A stretch of 64,000 bases of DNA from JAAGZL01 sp050288625. GTDB lineage: Bacteria > Pseudomonadota > Gammaproteobacteria > Chromatiales > Chromatiaceae. Positions 54,121-63,572 of the stretch are shown here, one piece after another. The notes beneath the pieces were generated by a model. That model was given only the letters and a program-made list of their open reading frames with translations, did no database searches and had not been told where the DNA came from. Numbering within the stretch: the stretch's first letter is position 1; every line of letters begins with the position of its first letter. The stretch spans positions 1 to 64,000 of the forward strand of contig JBNKEE010000046.1 in the NCBI GenBank assembly GCA_050288625.1. The letters run 5' to 3'. Both the position numbers and the translations under genes were made by a program.

Positions 54121-54149
54121 AAAAACCCGCCTTGAACAGGCGGGTTTTT
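54121..54149. terminator. Bidirectional hairpin terminator
   Basis: Perfect 11-base inverted repeat AAAAACCCGCC / GGCGGGTTTTT with a 7-base loop. The A run on one side and T run on the other allow it to stop transcripts from both the small secreted gene (plus) and the 1621-residue activase gene (minus), which converge here. Confidence 0.93.
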
Positions 54150-54199
54150 GTTGTCTATCTTGGAAGATTTTTGCTCCGTTGCGTGGTAATGGCGCAGGA

Positions 54200-57100
54200 T
54201 CAATACGAGTTCGCGGTTGCTAACTCACCTTCATAGGAGTTGTCAGACCACCTTTCGTCGTCGACCCCGGTATCCGCAGCCGCTCGATAGTAACGCTCCG
54301 GCCCCATGGTTTTGAGTAGTGCCAGGGTAAGCAATTCCTGGTTGACGTCGCCGTCGGCGGAGAACAGGTGCTGTACCCGTCCCTGTTTTCCGCTGGCGTG
54401 TTGCAGCGCAGGGGTAAGTGCCTCGCCCATGGAAGATACCATGCAGCCGTTAGGCGCGATGTTGAATACTATATCGGTGCCGTGGCGCAGCTCCGTCATA
54501 ACCTCACCAACGTATGGACTGATCTCACCCAAAGGACGCAGTGTCGGCAGGATCTTGCGCGCTTTGTGTGTGGCGGTGGTGGTTGATACCGGCAGTGGCA
54601 CTCCTGCCGCCCGGTACAACGGGCGTGCAACAAGAGTGCGCATTGAGAACTGCAGCATGCGTGTTGCAAGGATTCTGGATTGAATCGTTTTAACCTGTGT
54701 GACGTCATGATCTGGCGTGGCATACAGGCGCTTCAATTCTTCGTTGTGCGTCTCAATCTCCTCTTCGCATAGCCATTCCATATAGCTCCATGTCGGGGTA
54801 AAGGCCAGGTTGAAGCGACGGAATCCAAGATTAGCCAACAGCAGGCGGAAGATATCCTCGCACTGGGCTACGCGCATGTAGGCCTCGCCGGTCATAGCGA
54901 TATTTAGAGCATCGCTGCGTGGCGGGCGGCCATGAATCCAGGTCTTAGCAAAGCGATGCAGGGGTTTGGCGATGTCTCTACCATGCAGGCGGTAGGCGAA
55001 ATATTTCACCGCTGGACCCAGATAGCTTACTGTACCGACCCGGTCGAGCAACTTGCGCATTAATTTCCCCGGTCCTTTGAAGGCTTCCAGGGCCGCGAAC
55101 AGCTCACGTTTGAGTAGACGATAATCGGCTAGAAAGCGTTTGTATTCCGCAAAGTCACGGCAAGCCACGCCCCCGGTGAACAGCAGGCTGTGCAGTACCC
55201 CCTCCAGGACCAGGGCCTGATGGGCGCGCGCCAATACCCACTCATCTATACCTATGTTGTAGCCTTCCGACTCCTGACCAACCAGGAATTTGAGCACGCC
55301 TTGTCCAGGTAGCGCACTGCACGATGTATCACTGGTGTGTTTGCCGTAATAGAGGAGCTGATGCACATGCATATATTGCCCCTGGCGACAGGGTCCAGTG
55401 CCCTTGTTATCGAAATAGAGCAGACGCTTTTTATCCACGAACTGCGGATCACCGGAATCGCGACGGTTGTGGAAGGCCTCTACCGCGCGTTCCAGATCGG
55501 CGTAGACACCGGCCAGCGGGGCACAGATGGCATCGCCGGTCGAGCGGCGCCCCTGCTTGATCAACTGTTCAAGATCATGATCCTCGTGGTAGGTGTCGAG
55601 ACAGGTGAAACCAGCGCCGCGTAACACGGCGGTTAGCATGCGGTTGTCGGACATGGTCGGGAAGCAGATCACATCGCTGTCCGGATTGATAGGGCCGGAT
55701 TGACTGATCTCGTCCAGGGTACGGATATCGAACTGTTTCCCACCATTGATATGTAGCCGTTCGTGTAGTCCGAGATCAAGCTGTTTGACGTAGGTGTTCA
55801 CTCGGTTCTCCAAGTGGGCCAGTTCTTTGATAACCGCGTCCGATTGAATCAATAAGAACGGTCGCTGTTTCATGATCTCGGCGATCAACGGTTGGATGGT
55901 GCTGTCTGGTCCGCAACTGAAGGTGGAGATCTGTATCACCGGCAGCAGGTCAGGTCCGGACTCGATGCGTCGGAACAATTCGCTCAAGCGCGGATGGTGC
56001 AGGCGTTTGTGCAAAGCGCGTTGCGATACCGCATCGAGGATGGTCACGATGGCGTGCGGGTTGCGCCAGTAAATGTGTTCATACTCTGCATTGAGTTCAA
56101 GATCCAGCAGATATGAAGGCAACGCCACCATGCGTTTATCGCGCAGGAGTCGACGCACGTGACTGTCATATATCCCGGGATTAAGGATGTACTCACGTCC
56201 AACCACCAGCGCCACCGGTATATCTTTTTCCAGAGCTTCTTCCATCAGGTCGGCAGCAAAATCTGCGGTTTGGGCACGTAATTCCAGATGGTCATCGATG
56301 GCACCGGAGATTGCGTCCAGCAGACTATTCCGGTCGGGATGGATTCCATAATGCCTAAACAGCGGTGTTAGGCGATCCCACAGTTGACTGTATATGGTTT
56401 CGCTGTCGAGTTCGCTCAGGTCAAGATTGAAAAGGTGTAGACGCGCATCCGCATGGTCCATGCGTGCCAGATTCATGGCCACCGCCACGCCACCCTGGTT
56501 CAGGGTGCAGGTGCGTCCCATACTCTTGCCTGCAGTAGGGAGAAATTCGATCTGTGGCGCCAAAATCATCCCGTGCGGCTGTGCTGCCAGGCGGCGGTAG
56601 TGTCCGACTGCGCCCATGTGCGGTGCACAGGAGTCCACGTTGAACAGCGGTTGCGCCGCGGTCAGGTCGCTCTCCTGCACGTTGTCCACATGTACCGGCA
56701 GCCCTAGGCGTTCGAACAGACGCGCCAGCAGATAGGACCATTCGGAGACGGCGAAGCTGCGTGGGATAACTAGTCGGTCCTGCGCCTCACTGCGAGGCTG
56801 CTGCCTGTCGATGAAGTCCCATATCTCCTTATAGGTGTCGCGCACGGTTGCGTTGGCGTCACCGCTGTTTTTCTTTTTCGCGATCAACTCATTGATGGCG
56901 CTACAGCCACCGAGGGTAAACGACAGTGGTTTGGTCTCCTTATCGTCCTGTTGGCGACAGGTCAGTTTGGTACGGTTGCAGATTGCGGCATCGTCACCGC
57001 ATGCGGTGCCGCGGCACTGGATGATGCGTTTCTCAAAACTCGTTTCAAGGAATCTGGCGATGTCGATCTGCACAGCATCAAGCAGCGCACTCTGTTCCGT

Positions 57101-59065
57101 CGTACGTACCAGTCCGAAGCAGGCCCGATGGCCCGGGTTCGGTGGTACCAGAGCATAGCTTGGTGCCTTGATGAATGTCTGCAGACGGTGTGTTACCGCC
57201 ACCGGCAGAGGTTCGGATAGCATGGTCTGACCATGTAGCAACACCACGGCATTACCCGGGAGCTCCACCTGTGACCAGAGCGTGCGTGCCATGTTTTCTA
57301 CCACCGCCCAGTTGGCGGAGGCCAAGATCTCACTGCGTGGAACACCCTGTGCCTGTAGTTTGCTGGCGTTTTCCATCAGGAACACCGCGCAGGTGGCGTT
57401 GATCGCGTGTCCCTTTGCTGCCTGATAAGCGTCGTTGCAGGCATCGGCCACGCTTGGCAGGCCGAACAGGGTGGCCAGAGTATCCATAAGGCTGCCGGTG
57501 CCGGCTGAGCATTTTAGGTTCATGGCGTTGTTGAAAAGTTCAGCCTCGCGCAGGGCGATGGTGGATATCTTGGTATCCTCGCCGCCGATATCTACCAATA
57601 TGCAAAACTCTTCGTTTATATCCTCTATCCCCTGATCCTTTAAACGCTGAACATGTTCACGCGCGAGAGCGATCGATCCCCGGGCGTGGGCATAGTTCTC
57701 AACCAATACCGAAACGCGTTCGGCCAGTTCCGGGTAGATGCGCTGCAGTGCCTGCTGCACCTGATAGCGCGCCGAACCCGTTATACCGATGCTGCGTACT
57801 GTCAGGGATTCGATACCGGCGGTGTGCAGATCGGAAAAGAGTTGTTTGATGGTTTCGATGGTGTCGCCCGCATTACTATAGGCGCGTACCGCCAGTACCG
57901 CACCGGTTTCGGAGTCGGTTATCAATATCTTGGCCATGGTTGAACCGACGTCGAGGCCAAGATTCAGGCTATGGCCATTCAGTATGTCGAGATCAGTATG
58001 CTCGATATCGTCGTTGAGACGAAGATAGCGGGCATTTGCCTGGTATCTTTGCTTGAGCTCGGTAAAGGCAGGATAGGTCTGCGTGTTTTCACGATGCAGC
58101 AGGCGTGAGTCCGGCTGCACGATACCCTGGTCACCGAGGCGGGTAACCATCTCGCGTAGCGCCGTCAACACCATGGTATTGTCGGGGTCACAGACCACCT
58201 CTTTTACCCCTAGGGTAGTCAGATAGTCTTCGGCGCATTCGCGTGCGAAACGCCAATGAAATACGCGACCGGTAAGGCACACTTTGTCAAAGCCTGGTGT
58301 AACCTTGCGGCAGGCCTTGAGTACCTCGGATTTGAGGGTGGTGGCGAGGGCCATCTCCAGAGGGATGCCCTGATTCTTGTCGGAGATGGTGGCGGATGAA
58401 CTAAAGACTCCGCAACGATCAGCACGCTCGTTGATCTGCTCTCGCGCCGCGCGCCCGGCATCACCGGCATAGTCGTTCAATATGCCATCGACCTCCTGGC
58501 GACCCAGCCCCAGCTTCTGCAATACCCGGTCGAGATTTACACCAGAACCGGCGCCGCAGCGTGGATTCACTACCAGTAGATCGTCCTTGAGATCACCGGA
58601 ACGGTCTACGCCTACCACCAGATAACCAGAGGCGGACAATTCCACGATGGCGAGTGATTGTGCATCATCGTTCCCGTTCTGTAGCAGAAGATCATGTGCC
58701 GCGAGCCAGGCGGCGGCGCTGGACATAAATACCTTGCCGCAGCCCAGTGCCTCACGAACCAGCGGACCCAGCTTGCCGCTGATATATATTGGAGCGGTTG
58801 AATTGGTTCCGAAGCGCTCGTGCACCTGTTGGCGTGACAACAGTTCCGGCAGGTCGGTGTTGCTCGGGAACAGTGTGTCGGTGACGATGGTGCCGCTACG
58901 ATCGAATGTGATGAATCGGATATGGCCGACACCGGCATCAATGAACAGGCTCATTCCTGTGTGTACGTCACTTTTCGGACCCGTGACCTGTGTGGTGGCA
59001 AGGCTCTTTCCGAAAGGACCATGAGCTGTGATGGCATCTCGCATATATGGATTAGGTTTTGTCAT
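54200..59065 (-). CDS. Very large 2-hydroxyacyl-CoA dehydratase activase-like protein (two BadF/BcrA ATPase domains plus DUF2229-type region)
   Basis: A 1621-residue cytoplasmic protein. Residues 30-340 form a degenerate ASKHA ATPase domain with the cluster-type motif 'NPRCGAGSG'. Residues 365-650 form a second, canonical one: phosphate loop DVGSTMAK (Asp372), 'KCSAGTGS' (Cys519, ligand of the bridging [4Fe-4S] cluster in activases) and 'DIGGEDTK' (Asp492). Cys-rich 'CRGTACGDDAAICNRTKLTC' marks the junction. The rest resembles the DUF2229/dehydratase-like half, with conserved Cys in 'VDSCAPHMG', 'DAICAPLAG', 'GTGPCRQGQY' and 'APNGCMV'. Relatives are annotated as activases, but no partner dehydratase is nearby; the C-terminal half may be its own acceptor. 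The electron-acceptor substrate is unknown. A probable HTH regulator lies upstream on the same strand. Confidence 0.82.
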   Translation of the reverse strand: MTKPNPYMRDAITAHGPFGKSLATTQVTGPKSDVHTGMSLFIDAGVGHIRFITFDRSGTIVTDTLFPSNTDLPELLSRQQVHERFGTNSTAPIYISGKLGPLVREALGCGKVFMSSAAAWLAAHDLLLQNGNDDAQSLAIVELSASGYLVVGVDRSGDLKDDLLVVNPRCGAGSGVNLDRVLQKLGLGRQEVDGILNDYAGDAGRAAREQINERADRCGVFSSSATISDKNQGIPLEMALATTLKSEVLKACRKVTPGFDKVCLTGRVFHWRFARECAEDYLTTLGVKEVVCDPDNTMVLTALREMVTRLGDQGIVQPDSRLLHRENTQTYPAFTELKQRYQANARYLRLNDDIEHTDLDILNGHSLNLGLDVGSTMAKILITDSETGAVLAVRAYSNAGDTIETIKQLFSDLHTAGIESLTVRSIGITGSARYQVQQALQRIYPELAERVSVLVENYAHARGSIALAREHVQRLKDQGIEDINEEFCILVDIGGEDTKISTIALREAELFNNAMNLKCSAGTGSLMDTLATLFGLPSVADACNDAYQAAKGHAINATCAVFLMENASKLQAQGVPRSEILASANWAVVENMARTLWSQVELPGNAVVLLHGQTMLSEPLPVAVTHRLQTFIKAPSYALVPPNPGHRACFGLVRTTEQSALLDAVQIDIARFLETSFEKRIIQCRGTACGDDAAICNRTKLTCRQQDDKETKPLSFTLGGCSAINELIAKKKNSGDANATVRDTYKEIWDFIDRQQPRSEAQDRLVIPRSFAVSEWSYLLARLFERLGLPVHVDNVQESDLTAAQPLFNVDSCAPHMGAVGHYRRLAAQPHGMILAPQIEFLPTAGKSMGRTCTLNQGGVAVAMNLARMDHADARLHLFNLDLSELDSETIYSQLWDRLTPLFRHYGIHPDRNSLLDAISGAIDDHLELRAQTADFAADLMEEALEKDIPVALVVGREYILNPGIYDSHVRRLLRDKRMVALPSYLLDLELNAEYEHIYWRNPHAIVTILDAVSQRALHKRLHHPRLSELFRRIESGPDLLPVIQISTFSCGPDSTIQPLIAEIMKQRPFLLIQSDAVIKELAHLENRVNTYVKQLDLGLHERLHINGGKQFDIRTLDEISQSGPINPDSDVICFPTMSDNRMLTAVLRGAGFTCLDTYHEDHDLEQLIKQGRRSTGDAICAPLAGVYADLERAVEAFHNRRDSGDPQFVDKKRLLYFDNKGTGPCRQGQYMHVHQLLYYGKHTSDTSCSALPGQGVLKFLVGQESEGYNIGIDEWVLARAHQALVLEGVLHSLLFTGGVACRDFAEYKRFLADYRLLKRELFAALEAFKGPGKLMRKLLDRVGTVSYLGPAVKYFAYRLHGRDIAKPLHRFAKTWIHGRPPRSDALNIAMTGEAYMRVAQCEDIFRLLLANLGFRRFNLAFTPTWSYMEWLCEEEIETHNEELKRLYATPDHDVTQVKTIQSRILATRMLQFSMRTLVARPLYRAAGVPLPVSTTTATHKARKILPTLRPLGEISPYVGEVMTELRHGTDIVFNIAPNGCMVSSMGEALTPALQHASGKQGRVQHLFSADGDVNQELLTLALLKTMGPERYYRAAADTGVDDERWSDNSYEGELATANSY

Positions 59066-59234
59066 TATTACTCCCTGTGGGCGGATCGTCTCTTCTGTCG
59101 GATCCGCGTTTCTTGTTACCTAGTGCGAGATATAGCCGCCAGTAGCCATTATTTGCAACCACAACGGAAAAAGTTGATACATAATGCCCTGCGGGTAGCG
59201 TATTTTGATACTAAATTGGTGCTCTCCCCATGTT

Positions 59235-59981
59235 TTATTTCAACAGGATCTTGTCAAACTGGCTGAACATGCCAACCGTCCATGGGCGCATGGCCAGGAC
59301 CACTGTGGTGCCGAAGCGTTGATCAAACGGCAGGCCGGCATCATCGCTAGAAAGCTCATCGAACTCCTTGGCCAGGCGCTCCATCTTTCTATGGAAGACC
59401 GATATTGAGCTTTGCGCCAGCATCCCGTTGATCACAATTAGATTCTCTTGTTGTTTGGAAAAACGGGAATTAAAGAAATCTGATTGTAACTTTTTTAGAA
59501 AGAATTGTTGAATGGGGCCGTTCTCTCTCCACTGGAAGTTCGGCGCCACCAACAGCTTGATGCGATTCTTTGGCAGCAATTCGATCATTTTCAGCCGGTC
59601 GAGCTGCGCCAGTAGCTTGATACATCTGGCCTCAGACATCCCGGAGTGTTCCACTATCTGTTCAAAGGTCCAACGGTTCAACACATAGACGGAGACAAGC
59701 AGCAGTTCTATATCACTTACGATCTCTTGCTCCTGCTCCTGGGACAAGCCGGTGATCTGGGTGGAGGCATTGTCCTTCAGCATCTGCAAGAGATCGGTGA
59801 ATTCAATGCCGAGCATGCGGCATATCTCATCTATTCGTTGCAAAGTGAAGTTCTTTTGCGAGAAGGCCCTCTTCACGCTGGCCTCTGAGATCCGCAGATG
59901 TCTTGCTGTATCCGCGTAGGTCTTTCCGTGTGTCTTGAGCGCCTTTTTGAGCATATTGATTAACAGTGCGGTTTGGGCCAT
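59235..59981 (-). CDS. Cro/C1-type helix-turn-helix regulator with C-terminal sensory region
   Basis: From the ATG at 59981 (GGGAG upstream) this is a 248-residue protein; the frame is open to 60050 but the extra part lies in the promoter region. Residues 1-70 form an XRE-type HTH ('YADTARHLRISEASVKRAFS' with the recognition helix, then 'RIDEICRMLGI'). Residues 90-155 resemble a second winged-helix-like unit ('EQIVEHSGMSEARCIKLLAQL'). The rest is unassigned. It stands between the activase gene (169 bases downstream, same strand) and the divergent LplT-Aas gene, so it could regulate either or both. Targets are inferred. Confidence 0.8.
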   Translation of the reverse strand: MAQTALLINMLKKALKTHGKTYADTARHLRISEASVKRAFSQKNFTLQRIDEICRMLGIEFTDLLQMLKDNASTQITGLSQEQEQEIVSDIELLLVSVYVLNRWTFEQIVEHSGMSEARCIKLLAQLDRLKMIELLPKNRIKLLVAPNFQWRENGPIQQFFLKKLQSDFFNSRFSKQQENLIVINGMLAQSSISVFHRKMERLAKEFDELSSDDAGLPFDQRFGTTVVLAMRPWTVGMFSQFDKILLK

Positions 59982-60036
59982 GCTATTAACTCCCGGTTGG
60001 TCTCGAATAATAATACCAACGGGTAAATATAATTCA

Positions 60037-60053
60037 ACGATGTCTAACATCGT
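60037..60053. promoter_or_regulatory. Candidate operator palindrome between regulator and aas
   Basis: Perfect inverted repeat ACGATGT-cta-ACATCGT lies in the 135-base divergent region, 64 bases before the aas ATG and 56 before the regulator ATG. A weaker 6-base repeat GTTGGT / ACCAAC (59996-60001, 60015-60020) is nearer the regulator. The position suits autoregulation plus control of aas. Binding by the adjacent HTH protein is inferred. Confidence 0.5.
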
Positions 60054-60116
60054 AGTACGAATGGACGCGTTGACCTAATCTAGCCCCATCATCAATAACA
60101 CTAAAGGGCGGGTTGC

Positions 60117-63100
60117 ATGGATAAGCTGTTCAAGGTATCTGGTTTCATAGCGTTTCTGGTTGTGGTCTTTCTCAATGGCTTTATCGACCTGGGCCACAAG
60201 ATTCTGATCCAAAACACTATTTTCAAGATCTATGACAGTCAGGATCAGATCATCCTGTCTGCCCTGGTCAACGGTTTAATTCTGTTGCCGTTTGTACTGT
60301 TGTTCACGCCGGCCGGATTCCTGGCGGATAAATATCGCAAACCCAGGGTTATGCAGGTCAGCGCAGCGATAGCGGTGGTCCTTACCCTGTTGATTACCTA
60401 CTCCTACTATATGGGCTGGTTCCAGGTCGCATTCGGCATGACCTTTCTCCTGGCTGTGCAGAGCGCCTTCTATTCGCCGGCTAAATACGGCTATATAAAG
60501 GAGTTGACCGGCAAGGAACAGTTGACCCGGGCCAACGCTGCAGTGCAGGCGGTGACCATAGTGGCCATCCTGTCTGGTATCTTTGTCTTTTCGGTGCTCT
60601 TCGAGCGCTGGCTGACTGACGTCAACTTCAGCAGCGAGAAGGAGATATTGCAGATCATCTCGCCGTTGGGTTGGGTGTTGGTGGCCTGTGCCATGCTGGA
60701 GTTGCTATTGACCCTCAGGCTCTATCCCACTAAGGCCGAGGCGCCAGAACTCCTCTTTGACTGGAGCAGCTACGGCACAGGCCGTTACCTAAAGAGCAAC
60801 CTGAGTAAGATTTGGGGTGACAGCACCATCTGGCATTCCATAGTCGGCCTATCTGTCTTCTGGGGTATCTCCCAGGTGGTGCTGGCGGCCTTCCCAGCAT
60901 TCGCAAAAGAGACCATAGATATAACCAACACGGTTGTGATTCAGGGAATGATGGCATGCTCAGGCATCGGCATTATCATAGGTTCGGTGGTGGCCGGCAA
61001 GTCATCCAGGGACTATATCGAGACCGGCCTGATACCCCTGGGTGCCCTGGGTATAGTGGTAGCGCTGTTCTTTATACCGCAACTGGAGTCTACTGTTCTG
61101 CTGGCGATGGTCTTTCTCCTCCTGGGTATCTCCGGCGGCGTCTTTATCGTACCTCTGAACGCCCTGATCCAGTTCCATGCCAGGGACAGCGAACTGGGCA
61201 CCGTGCTGGCAGGCAATAACTGGATCCAGAATATCGTAATGCTGGCTTTTCTCGGGCTCACCGTCATGTTCGCGGTCAACGGGATGGAGAGCATAGGCCT
61301 GTTCCATCTGTTGAGCGCCGCTGCTGTGGTGGGCGCCATCTATACGGTCTATCAACTGCCGCAGTCGCTGGTGCGTTACGTCATTGCCCGACTGTTCGCC
61401 AGCACCTATCGCATCGAGGTAATGGGCTTCAATAATCTTCCGGCGCAGGGCGGTGTCCTGATGCTGGGGAACCATATAAGTTTTCTGGACTGGGCCATGA
61501 TCCAGATCGCCTGCCCACGCCCAGTGCGTTTTGTCATGCACCGTGGTATCTATCAGCGCTGGTATCTGAAATGGTTTCTCGACTTTTTCGGCGTCATTCC
61601 GATAGCCCGAGGGCATAGCAAGGAGGCGCTGGAGCAGATAAATGGTCTTCTCAAGGCGGGTGAGGTGGTCTGCCTCTTCCCCGAGGGGGCCATCAGTCGC
61701 AACGGTCAGTTGGGAGAGTTTCGTCGCGGCTATGAACGGGCCGTAGAGGGCGTCGATGGTGTCATCCTGCCTTTCTACCTGCGCGGACTCTGGGGTAGTC
61801 GTTTCTCCCGCTCCAGCGAGAAGCTACAGCGCATCCGCAACCTGCATCTGCGTAGCGAGGTGATCGTGGCATTCGGCGCCACCCTGCCGCTCAATACTCC
61901 GGCCCATGAGCTAAAACAGAAGGTGTTCGATCTCTCCATCGATACCTGGGAGCAGCATACCGGTCATCTAGATCCGGTTCCGCTTGCGTGGTTGCGTAGC
62001 GCCAGACGGGTAGGCAGTGAATTAAGCCTGGCCGACGCTAGGGGTGATGTAACCTTGTCCGGCTATAGGGTGATTGCTGCGGTACTTGCCTTTTCCCGTC
62101 TGATACGCCGGCGTAGTCCGGAGCGCAACGTCGGTCTGCTTCTACCTACCAGCAGTGCTGGGACCATCACTAACCTGGCCTGCCTGTTGCTGGGCAAGAC
62201 GGTGGTCAATCTGAATTACACCGCCAGCATGCAGGCATTGCAGGCAGCGGTAAAGAAGGCAGAGATACGTAATATCTACACCTCGCGGCGCTTTATCGAA
62301 AAGCTTGTCCAGAAAGGCATGGAGATCAATCCGCTGTTGCAGGAGGTAGAGGTGATCTATCTGGAGGATATGCGGCATGAGATCAGCAAGGCGCGGCAAC
62401 TCCGGCTCCTGGCTGCGGCCGTTCTGTTCCCTGCCAGGTTGCTGTATGCGTTCTTCGGCAAGCGGGTGGGGATAGAGCATCCGGCGGCTATACTCTTCTC
62501 CAGCGGCAGTGAGGGTGAACCCAAGGGGGTGGTGCTCAGTCATCGCAACATTATGGGCAATATCCGTCAGGTCTCGGATGTGCTCGATACCAGGGATGAG
62601 GACGTAGTCATGGCTACCCTGCCACTGTTTCATGCCCTGGGACTGACGGTGACCGGGTTTCTGCCCATGGTGGAGGGTATCCCCGCCATCTGTCATCCCG
62701 ATCCCACCGATGTCCTCAATATCGCTCAAGCCATCGGAAAGTATCAGGCCACTTTCTACTGTGCCACTTCCACCTTTCTGCGGCTGTTCATCCGCAACCG
62801 GCGTGTCCATCCCCTGATGCTGGCCTCGCTCCGCATCGTGGTGGCCGGCGCCGAGCGCCTCAGCCCCGAGGTGCGCGATCAGTTCAAACTCAAGTTCAAC
62901 CAGGATATATACGAGGGCTACGGCACCACCGAGACCACACCGGTGGCCAGCGTGAACATACCGGACCGTATTGATCCGCGGGATTGGCAGGTGCAGGAGG
63001 GGAATAGGATTGGCACCGTCGGTATGCCATTGCCGGGAAGCAGTTTCCGCATCGTCGATCCGGATAGCCTGGAAACCCTCCCGTCCGGGGAGGATGGCCT

Positions 63101-63572
63101 GATCATGATCGGCGGCACCCAGGTGATGTTGGGTTATCTGGACGACCAGGAGAAGACCACGGATGTGATGGTCGATCTGGACGGCAAACGCTGGTACAAG
63201 ACCGGAGATAAGGGACATCTGGATACGGATGGTTTCCTCACTATCGTAGATCGTTACTCCCGTTTCGCCAAGATAGGCGGAGAAATGATCAGTCTCGGCG
63301 CCATCGAAGGCATGATCGGTAGGCAACTGCCAGATGAGGTGGAGATACTCACCGCCGCTTTGCCGGATGGCAAGAAGGGGGAGAAGGTGGTACTGCTGGT
63401 TGCCGGTGATATCCAGGTGGATGAACTCAGGCAGCGTATTGCAGAGTCTGGGCTAAATCCATTGATGCGTCCGGTGGAGATCATCCCAGTGGATGCAATA
63501 CCCAAACTGGGCAGCGGCAAGAACGACTACAAGCGTGCCAAAGAGATTGCACTGGAAGGAGCCTCGACATGA
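60117..63572 (+). CDS. aas: Lysophospholipid transporter / 2-acyl-GPE acyltransferase / acyl-ACP synthetase fusion (LplT-Aas)
   Basis: Phospholipid repair protein that imports lysophospholipids and re-acylates them. The 1151 residues contain three parts: an MFS-type transporter (1-425, about 12 helices, 'GFLADKYRKPRVMQ'); a PlsC acyltransferase (430-620) with 'NHISFLDW' (His453, Asp458) and 'FPEGAISRNGQLGEF'; and an AMP-forming synthetase (about 640-1151) with 'LFSSGSEGEPKGVVLSH', 'YGTTETTPVAS' and 'YKTGDKGH'. E. coli encodes the transporter and the enzyme as separate proteins; the fused form also occurs in other bacteria. A strong AAGGGCGGG precedes the ATG. The amidohydrolase start overlaps its stop (ATGA). 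Confidence 0.92.
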   Translation: MDKLFKVSGFIAFLVVVFLNGFIDLGHKILIQNTIFKIYDSQDQIILSALVNGLILLPFVLLFTPAGFLADKYRKPRVMQVSAAIAVVLTLLITYSYYMGWFQVAFGMTFLLAVQSAFYSPAKYGYIKELTGKEQLTRANAAVQAVTIVAILSGIFVFSVLFERWLTDVNFSSEKEILQIISPLGWVLVACAMLELLLTLRLYPTKAEAPELLFDWSSYGTGRYLKSNLSKIWGDSTIWHSIVGLSVFWGISQVVLAAFPAFAKETIDITNTVVIQGMMACSGIGIIIGSVVAGKSSRDYIETGLIPLGALGIVVALFFIPQLESTVLLAMVFLLLGISGGVFIVPLNALIQFHARDSELGTVLAGNNWIQNIVMLAFLGLTVMFAVNGMESIGLFHLLSAAAVVGAIYTVYQLPQSLVRYVIARLFASTYRIEVMGFNNLPAQGGVLMLGNHISFLDWAMIQIACPRPVRFVMHRGIYQRWYLKWFLDFFGVIPIARGHSKEALEQINGLLKAGEVVCLFPEGAISRNGQLGEFRRGYERAVEGVDGVILPFYLRGLWGSRFSRSSEKLQRIRNLHLRSEVIVAFGATLPLNTPAHELKQKVFDLSIDTWEQHTGHLDPVPLAWLRSARRVGSELSLADARGDVTLSGYRVIAAVLAFSRLIRRRSPERNVGLLLPTSSAGTITNLACLLLGKTVVNLNYTASMQALQAAVKKAEIRNIYTSRRFIEKLVQKGMEINPLLQEVEVIYLEDMRHEISKARQLRLLAAAVLFPARLLYAFFGKRVGIEHPAAILFSSGSEGEPKGVVLSHRNIMGNIRQVSDVLDTRDEDVVMATLPLFHALGLTVTGFLPMVEGIPAICHPDPTDVLNIAQAIGKYQATFYCATSTFLRLFIRNRRVHPLMLASLRIVVAGAERLSPEVRDQFKLKFNQDIYEGYGTTETTPVASVNIPDRIDPRDWQVQEGNRIGTVGMPLPGSSFRIVDPDSLETLPSGEDGLIMIGGTQVMLGYLDDQEKTTDVMVDLDGKRWYKTGDKGHLDTDGFLTIVDRYSRFAKIGGEMISLGAIEGMIGRQLPDEVEILTAALPDGKKGEKVVLLVAGDIQVDELRQRIAESGLNPLMRPVEIIPVDAIPKLGSGKNDYKRAKEIALEGAST

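Noticed and set aside
62142..63326. 394-residue open frame antisense to aas
   Set aside because: Shadow of the AMP-ligase domain; no recognisable motif or ribosome site.
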